From NCBI RefSeq assembly GCF_003003795.1, contig NZ_PVWK01000121.1, positions 40,746-104,745 on the forward strand: 64,000 nt of DNA, in the 5' to 3' direction. Below the pieces are notes generated by a model. That model saw only the letters and a list, made by a program, of their open reading frames with translations. It was not told the origin of the DNA and searched no databases. Positions within the stretch are counted from its first letter, which is position 1. The number at the start of each line of letters is the position of its first letter. This stretch comes from Stenomitos frigidus ULC18. GTDB taxonomy: Bacteria; Cyanobacteriota; Cyanobacteriia; Leptolyngbyales; Leptolyngbyaceae. The translations under genes were made by a program, and so were the position numbers. This document shows positions 46,288-52,300 of the stretch, in pieces.

Positions 46288-46494
46288 ATTCAAATCGAAT
46301 CATTCAGTCAAATCGAATAGTTCAGTCTCGTTAAACAGGAGGTTTTTATCGCTTTAACGTCTGAATCTATCTCGTCAATAAAAGCAGCATTCAACCAGGT
46401 TGTTGATATCTCTTCATCTACAATCTCAGAGAGTAATGCGATAGATACCCAGAGACCTGCAACTACCCAAACGACGGTATCGAAGCAGCTCTAG
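46288..46494 (+). other. Two possible small ORFs with strong Shine-Dalgarno but no standard start
   Basis: AAAGGAGG at 46274-46281 precedes ATT CAA ATC..., an 10-codon frame ending TAG at 46318-46320. AGGAGG at 46337-46342 precedes, after 5 nt, ATC GCT TTA..., a 48-codon frame (ALTSESISSIKAAFNQVVDI near its start) that ends TAG at 46492-46494. A third GAGAGGAG at 46241 precedes ATT CTA AGA ACA TAA. None has ATG, GTG or TTG at the right distance. Either ATT/ATC starts are used, the start codons were lost, or the purine runs are coincidental. The 18-bp unit TCAAATCGAAT(C/A)(A/G)TTCAG is directly repeated here. Confidence 0.3.
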
Positions 46495-46843
46495 CTAGGA
46501 GCGTCATAAAAGAGGAGATCCCTCACATCAGCCGTTCTGAGTGCTGTGTAAAAAATTAACTCGTTGCTTTTAATCCCTTGATTGAAAGTTTAGATAGCCC
46601 CGATCGTAGCAACAAATACGCTCGGGGTTATCTGTTTGGCTGGCATTGCGCTGCGTCAACTCGCTCTGCCCAGAATTCCTTTCTCTAGAAGTTGCGTTGC
46701 AATGCAGCAGAAGTTCTTGCCTTCGCGATCGTACAACGCCTCAATGAAAGGCATAACGATATGAGAGCCGATCGTTCCCCTCAGAACGTGTGATGGGTGG
46801 CGCGATCGTTCCCACTCAACTGAGAAGAGTTGCGATCACAAGG
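46495..46843. other. Intergenic stretch before the HEPN cassette
   Basis: No gene was recognised. CCCCGA (46598-46603) and TCGGGG (46622-46627) form a hairpin followed by TTATCTG, a possible weak terminator. Confidence 0.35.
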
Positions 46844-46932
46844 CAATAACGACCCCGTTCACCCGCCGCCAACAACCTTTCGGACTCAGCCAACTATCTC
46901 GATACGGTCGGTGTGCAACGGACTTGTTAGGC
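46844..46932 (-). repeat. attC-like recombination site
   Basis: On the minus strand the site begins GCCTAAC (RYYYAAC, 46932 to 46926) and continues AAGTCCGTTGCAC; the distal arm reads GGTGAACGGGGTCGTTATTG. The arms are imperfectly complementary (TAACAAGTCCGTTGCAC against TAACGACCCCGTTCACC), as in integron attC sites. The length of 89 bp falls in the attC range. The first half-site GCCTAAC is the exact reverse complement of the GTTAGGC found at the other end of the HEPN unit. Confidence 0.6.
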
Positions 46933-46964
46933 AGGGCTTTGTTTTTGCACATAACTGATAAAGC

Positions 46965-47558
46965 TTAACTTTGTTTTTCAGAAGATTTCAGCTTGCAACG
47001 TTGTGCGAAATAGGCATCAGTTACATCAACAAAGTGGTAAATGTGCTTAACCCAATCACCTAACTGATTCAATCTCACTTGAATTTTCTCACCAACTGCT
47101 ACACCAAAGTCTGGATGACGGCGAACAAAATCAGGCGTAGAAATTCCAGTCGAATGTACAATTAGATGCCTGATACCCCAAAGCGTCTCCATTTCTTTTG
47201 CAAGTTCTGAACTATATCCACGAGCACCCATCTTCTTAAGGCTTTTAATCCAACATTTCGGACCTCCCTCATTAATGAACTTTCTAGCCCATTGATATCT
47301 CAGTCCTTGAAGTAACTCTTCTAATGATGAAGCGTTGGTCATTTCAGAATATGAAGCAGACATTTTAGATTCTTCCATAAGCGTAGAATCAGTTCTGGCA
47401 GTATAAACAAGTACATCCATGAGATAGGCTTCAACAATGGTAACTATCAACACTGGCATCCACTCTAATCCCACATTGAATCCGGAGAGATGGGCATCCC
47501 ACTTCTCTGCATAATCTGAGATTTCTTGTTTGATCTCTGTTGCCTGGTCTGTTGTCAA
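46965..47558 (-). CDS. HEPN-like protein, possible RNase toxin
   Basis: A 197-residue protein. LWGIRHLIVHSTGI contains R130-x4-H135, the catalytic Rx4-6H motif of HEPN ribonucleases, preceded by long helices (EKWDAHLSGFNVGLEWMPVL, VEAYLMDVLVYTAR). The arrangement fits the larger HEPN families that act as toxins or defence effectors. The start is a TTG in a 4-nt overlap (TTGA) with the upstream gene, which suggests coupled translation. It ends 33 nt before the attC-like site. The sub-family is not identified. Confidence 0.65.
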   Translation of the reverse strand: MTTDQATEIKQEISDYAEKWDAHLSGFNVGLEWMPVLIVTIVEAYLMDVLVYTARTDSTLMEESKMSASYSEMTNASSLEELLQGLRYQWARKFINEGGPKCWIKSLKKMGARGYSSELAKEMETLWGIRHLIVHSTGISTPDFVRRHPDFGVAVGEKIQVRLNQLGDWVKHIYHFVDVTDAYFAQRCKLKSSEKQS

Positions 47559-47794
47559 ATTGACCTTCTTTGTTCACTGCCATTCTCTTCTACGTTTAAC
47601 TCTTGTTCTAGGTCGTTCGGGGCAAAGAGAATGCTTTTGGTCTTTGATAAAGTAGCTTCTTGTCTGATTCCTTGAAACCCCCGACCTGTAAACTGAATGA
47701 AGTGCATTAATCTATCCGTATTGAAGTCGAAGCTTGCATAGGCTGGTGTGTGCGGAACTGAAGTAGTTGAATCGACATCAATCGGTTCAGTCAT
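47555..47794 (-). CDS. Small protein coupled to the HEPN gene, possible antitoxin
   Basis: A 79-residue acidic protein (MTEPIDVDSTTSVPHTPAYA, FNTDRLMHFIQFTGRGFQGI, APNDLEQELNVEENG). It overlaps the HEPN gene by four nucleotides, and the start lies 87 nt inside the presumed cassette boundary. The position and acidity are compatible with an antitoxin, but no known antitoxin domain is visible, so the role is inference. Confidence 0.5.
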   Translation of the reverse strand: MTEPIDVDSTTSVPHTPAYASFDFNTDRLMHFIQFTGRGFQGIRQEATLSKTKSILFAPNDLEQELNVEENGSEQRRSI

Positions 47795-48169
47795 AGAGGT
47801 CTAACCTAGAATCAAGATGTTCTAACGAAATATTATCAACTTCTACATACTGCTACTCACACTATGACTTCTCTGCCTAACAACTTATTACATAGAATTT
47901 TTTCTCGGTAATATCCTCGTGCGGGTATCATCACGTATTTTCCACTGATAACCCTGATATGGGGATATCATAAGATTTTTTTCGCATGCTATCGCTGCTG
48001 AGGGGCATTATCAAGAAAATTCGCGTATCACGATCGCCCCTGGTGCCACAACCCGATCGCCACTTCTCTACTTCTCCGACACCACCAAGCTTGAGGAAGC
48101 CGATCGCTCCTAATCTCTATAAATCTGATACAATCAGCAGCCAGTAAGCGTTGACAACACGATCGCAGC
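47795..48169. other. Intergenic stretch between HEPN pair and coiled-coil ORF
   Basis: A 375-bp region. It contains the upstream cassette boundary (GCCTAAC at 47876-47882) and one copy of the macroglobulin 3'-end repeat (48066-48109). The segment 47883-48000 is A/T-rich compared with its surroundings. No gene was recognised. Confidence 0.4.
48066..48109 (-). repeat. Macroglobulin 3'-end repeat, copy A
   Basis: On the minus strand it encodes RSASSSLVVSEK followed by TAG, identical to the end of the large macroglobulin gene (49318-49360). Five codons differ, all synonymously. Similarity continues a few bases past the stop (TAGAGAAG). Confidence 0.8.
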
Positions 48170-48433
48170 ATGGCTATTGAATCACGACTGGAAACAATTG
48201 ATGAGCGGATTGCCCAACTGGTAGTCATTGCAGGTGAGCTAGTCAAAGCGTCGGTGCAGCAGCGTGAAAGCATTGAAGGATTGGTCTCAGGCATGGGGCA
48301 GTTGATCGAGTCCAATACTGAATTCAGAATGGATCTGGCTGAGCTAAAGACGACGACTCAAACGCAGGCTGAAACAGCAGGGCTTCAGCAGCAGATGATT
48401 GAGCAGTTAATTCATCAGAAAGAAGCGCCATAA
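48170..48433 (+). CDS. Small coiled-coil protein, unknown
   Basis: An 87-residue frame with heptad-type sequence throughout (SRLETIDERIAQLVVIAGEL, QQRESIEGLVSGMGQLIESN, ETAGLQQQMIEQLIHQKEAP). It has no membrane span. Many such short coiled-coil proteins occur in cyanobacterial accessory regions. It is enclosed by copies A and B of the macroglobulin 3'-end repeat and runs opposite to its neighbours. No strong ribosome-binding site is visible. Confidence 0.5.
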   Translation: MAIESRLETIDERIAQLVVIAGELVKASVQQRESIEGLVSGMGQLIESNTEFRMDLAELKTTTQTQAETAGLQQQMIEQLIHQKEAP

Positions 48434-48448
48434 AGTCAGCTTGCCAGC

Positions 48449-48492
48449 CTCTACTTCTCCGAAACCACCAAGCTTGAGGAAGCCGATCTCCC
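48449..48492 (-). repeat. Macroglobulin 3'-end repeat, copy B
   Basis: On the minus strand it encodes GRSASSSLVVSEK and TAG. It differs from copy A at two positions and from the gene end at six, all synonymous. It sits between the coiled-coil ORF and the toxin gene of the VapBC-type pair. Confidence 0.8.
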
Positions 48493-48511
48493 ATTACGCT
48501 ATCGTACGCAA

Positions 48512-48976
48512 CTATGGATAGCTGTTGGGGTTCTCCACCGATAGCCCTTCGTTGGTAGCAGCCACATTCAGCTCACTGTCTGCCGACGCAAAAATTACAG
48601 ATGGCAAACCACTGGTGATACAACGCGCATTCACGGCACGTCCGGCTGCTAACTGAACGGCATCATAACCTCTTAATCCTTGTGTTTCTGCTAGCGACAT
48701 CCCGGCAAAAATGATTTCCTCTGTCATTTCAACGACTTGATAGTCCGTCTGCAAATCATTTCTGAATTGGTTGCATACGAATGCGGCGTCGGCAACAGTA
48801 ATACTGCCGCTGCGCGATCGTCGTGTGATGGCTGCAATGATTTCAACCCCTGTGATGGCTGCAACGAAGATTTCATTACTCAGTGCAGCATCAAATAACC
48901 CGAAGACCCACGTTGAACCAACTTCACTGATGTACCGCTTTACCAATGCACTGCTATCTAAAAAGTAGACCGCCAT
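48512..48976 (-). CDS. vapC: VapC-type PIN-domain toxin
   Basis: A 154-residue PIN-domain protein, presumed to be a Mg2+-dependent endoribonuclease. The acidic catalytic residues are Asp7 (YFLDSSALVKRY), Glu45 (ITGVEIIAAI), Asp105 (LRGYDAVQLA) and Asp133 (FASADSELN), all conserved. The ATG follows the antitoxin stop codon directly, without a gap, so translation is coupled. The pair is enclosed by macroglobulin 3'-end repeats B and C. Confidence 0.9.
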   Translation of the reverse strand: MAVYFLDSSALVKRYISEVGSTWVFGLFDAALSNEIFVAAITGVEIIAAITRRSRSGSITVADAAFVCNQFRNDLQTDYQVVEMTEEIIFAGMSLAETQGLRGYDAVQLAAGRAVNARCITSGLPSVIFASADSELNVAATNEGLSVENPNSYP

Positions 48977-49240
48977 CTACCGACGTTCCTCAATGATCGT
49001 TTGAGAAACCGAGCCATCTTGCACCTGGATGAGGTGCTGGTGTGTTCTTTGTTCAAAGGTAGGCGTTTTGATTTGCCGTACCAATCCAGATTCGACGAGT
49101 GCTTGATGGAAGGCAACTCGTTGAGCGGCTGTCTCTTGATCAGCAAGATAATGCTGAATTGCTTGGCTAAGCTGCTGTAACTCAGAAGGCTCTAAGGTCT
49201 TGAGTTGGTCAAGAATTTGATTCAAAATTGCCGGAGGCAT
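48977..49240 (-). CDS. Antitoxin partner of the VapC-type toxin
   Basis: An 87-residue helical protein (ILNQILDQLKTLEPSELQQL, IQHYLADQETAAQRVAFHQA, then a Thr/Gln-rich tail). It lies directly upstream of the PIN-domain gene and ends at the base before its ATG. The first part resembles the antitoxin type common beside cyanobacterial PIN toxins. DNA binding is not evident from the sequence. The function follows from position. Confidence 0.75.
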   Translation of the reverse strand: MPPAILNQILDQLKTLEPSELQQLSQAIQHYLADQETAAQRVAFHQALVESGLVRQIKTPTFEQRTHQHLIQVQDGSVSQTIIEERR

Positions 49241-49317
49241 TACTTGTTACCGATAGGCTGGCTTAGACCTCTATTTTACAGAGGCTTATGTTCATGAAGC
49301 TACAGCGATTGCTCCTT

Positions 49318-49360
49318 CTCTACTTCTCCGATACAACCAGACTTGAAGAAGCCGATCGCC
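49318..49360 (-). repeat. Macroglobulin 3'-end repeat, copy C (gene end)
   Basis: The last 13 codons of the macroglobulin gene including TAG (RSASSSLVVSEK and stop). It is the reference for copies A and B. Confidence 0.8.
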
Positions 49361-52300
49361 CGAATTCCTCAGGAGCATACTCTAAATGAGCTTCAGCACC
49401 TGGATAGAGAAACGTGCCGGGAGTGACGGAGCGAACGAGGTAGTGCAGGGTGTACACGCCGGGATCGAGTTTGTCACCAAAAGCAACGACGCGATCGTGG
49501 TAGATGGTCTGATAACCAAGCTGCCAGCTATCGCCTTGCGCTTTGAAGTAGGGTGTTGTCGTCTGGAAGCTATTGTCAACGGCTTCAAAGCCTGCGGGTA
49601 ATGGATCAGTGAGAACGACATGATCGACGGGATGATCGGTGATGATTTCTAGCCCAATGTCGTAGACCTGCCCAATTGGAACCGTCAGTGGCTCAGGTGC
49701 AACCAGTCCAGTTTTATACAGCACCTTGTCCTCATTGGCAGGACGAATGGTGCGGGTCACACGCAAGCCGTTCAGCTTACCGGGTTGATTGCCCTGTAGC
49801 CGATAGCGGTAAACAACGAGATAGTGCAGGATGCCCTGCCCCGTTTTCTTGAGAGTCACGTCATTGCGATCGCGCGGCAGATCCGCCATACCCACCTTCA
49901 CATCCTGGCTGGGGTTGCGGTAGCCCTCAAACTTGGCAGTCCCGATGGCTTTGCCCGCGAGTTGTGCCGTTGCCTCAAAGTTGGGCGGTGTGGGTTGCAG
50001 CTTGCTGTACTCAACCAGAGCCGTGAGCGCTTCCGCATTGTCGTAGGTGGATTGCCAGGTGCCGTTGCGCCGCTGTCCTAACAGCCCTTGCAAGAGCCGA
50101 TCGGTGTCCTCGGTTTTGGCTTTCTGAGCGACAAAGAGCCGTAACGCTTGAGCCTGTGCCGTTGTGGGTGAATTCAACCAACGCCAGTTGGGGAGTAGAT
50201 TAACGGTGGCGTTGCGTCCAGTTTGGTAAATCGCCTCCTGAAGTTGATTCACCATTGTTTTGGCTTCTTGCTGCCAGTCGGGGAACTGAGACAGATAACG
50301 CGCTAGTTTGATCTGACTCACGGGATCGAGTTGGCTACGTTGACTGTAGAGGTCGGAGAGGAAGTCGTTGCGCCGATCGCCCAAAGCTGCCAGTGCAATC
50401 AATGTTTCCAGCCGTACCTGATTTTTACAGAGTTGCTCTTTACAGAACTCGTACTGACCGGGATCGGCGAGGAGTTTTTTGAGATAGGCGGTGAGGGAGG
50501 TGAGGAGTGAGGGGTGAGGAGTGAGGAGTTTTGAGGGGAAGGCACGATCGGCGAGGGCGATCGCTTGAGCGGCGTAGGGGGTGACGAAGGGATCGGAGGT
50601 CTCTTGTCCAGGGTAGGAGGCGAAACCACCATCGGGTGTTTGGAGAGATTGCAAGCGTTCGATCGCCTGGGTTGCCTGCTGGGTGGGATTGAAGCTGGCG
50701 AAGGTTTGCCCGTAGGTTTGGGCAAGGGTTTGTAGATTAGCGGCGATCGTCAGCTGGCTGGCAGTGGGCTCCAGGAAGGGCAGGTTGGTTTCGTCGAGCA
50801 CCTGCTTAGCGGGAGCCGTGAGCATGGGCATCAGGCTGCTGGCAAGCGAGATATCCAGTCCACCGACATCGGGTGCCACATTTTTGTCCACATTGAGTGG
50901 AATAGTTGCCTGATCAGTGGTCGTACCGGCTTCCACCGTTTGTTCCGTCACGTCGAGCGCCTTCACGTCAAGCAGTACTTCAAACGCATCGCTGTCACCG
51001 CCGAGCTGCGTGGTGAATTTCACCTTCGCGTCGCCTACTGTTTGCACTACAACGGGGAAGCGATAGGCGCTCGTGCCCGAACCCGCCTGCGCCTGTTGCT
51101 GACCAGAGGAGTTATCTAGCTTGAGGGGATCGGTCACAGAGCCGTTGACGGCAAGGTTGCCATTCTGCCCCGTGTTATTGGTGACGGAAACGCCAGCCTG
51201 GAAGCGATCGCCCGGGCGCGCAAACTGTGGCAACAGCGGGTTTGCAATCAGTGGTTTGGTCGTCACAAAGGTGGCGTCCCCATTACCAAAGTGCAGTTCA
51301 CCATCCGTCGCGACGGCCATGACGCGCCAGGTGGTCAGGTCATCTGGCAGTTTAAATTTGACTGTGGCGTTGCCGATCACATCCGTTTTCACCGAGCCGT
51401 TGTAGTACGCCAGCGCTTTGAAGTCTGTGCGAATGCGTGTGCTGCCTGCGCCATCAGACGCCCCACCACCATAGCCCCAGCCTTTTTCGAGCGGTGATGC
51501 CTGCGGTTGCAAGACAACATCGGGACGGTTATCGCTCAAACGAATAGAAATGGGTTGTTCGGCATATACCGTTTTTACCAGGTCAGGGGGACGATAACCA
51601 CTGAGTTGCAGCACCGCTTCGTTGACTACCATCAGCGTGATTTGTCCCTTCGCAGCCTGTCCTTGCTTCGTAAGCTGAAGCTGCACCGTCTGTTCTGCAC
51701 CCGGCTGTAGCGTAGGCGTCACCGTCGTTTCAACTTTGAGATATTGAGGATTCAGATCCGTTTCAAAGGGAGCAAAGCCGATGCGGACGAGTTTATCCAG
51801 GCTACCCGGTTCAATCTGCTCCAGGGGCTTCCCTTGACGCACCAATACGGCTTCCACAGCCGCATTGGGTAGCATCTCAGGCGTGATCTGAAATTGCACT
51901 TTCGGCGCACCGCCCTGCACTTTTGTCAGGGTTTTGTACAGGGTTTTGTGGCGCACAACCGCAAAGTAGAGTTCGCCGTCTGAGTAAGGAGACTGGATCA
52001 ATGCTGTGGCTGTTTCGCCCACCTGATAGTGCTTCTTGTCCAGCTTGATTTCTAGACGATTGTTGCGGTAGCGGTTGCCCCAGATCGCTGACGAGTCACC
52101 TGTAGCCCAGAGCTGCACATCGGTCGCACCAATCTCGTTACCACCTGAAAACGTGGCGCGGAGGCGATAGGAACCAGGCGCTGGCGGCTTTAACGACGCG
52201 GCTTGCGGGCTGACATCCGACTGCACATCGATCGCTGCAACCGTTTTATATTCCACCTGATCTTGCTGCGTCCGGCTACCCTCCACGAGTTTCGTCACGC

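Larger units (their letters stand above)
46850..47881 (-). mobile_element. Candidate single integron-type gene cassette carrying a HEPN pair
   Basis: The unit is bounded by G|TTAGGC on the upstream side (minus strand, 47882-47876) and by an attC-like site on the downstream side whose last triplet is G|TT at 46850-46848, followed by ATTGCC. This is the arrangement expected when a circular cassette recombines into a secondary site: the cassette supplies TTAGGC at its start, and the attC end is completed by target sequence. The two genes run in the correct direction, towards attC. The cassette is 1032 bp. No integrase gene lies in the window. Confidence 0.5.

Noticed and set aside
50420..50460. 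CKEQ in the macroglobulin protein as possible thioester.
   Set aside because: It lies about 110 residues after the position expected for the thioester and inside the toroid; the expected place has no Cys.
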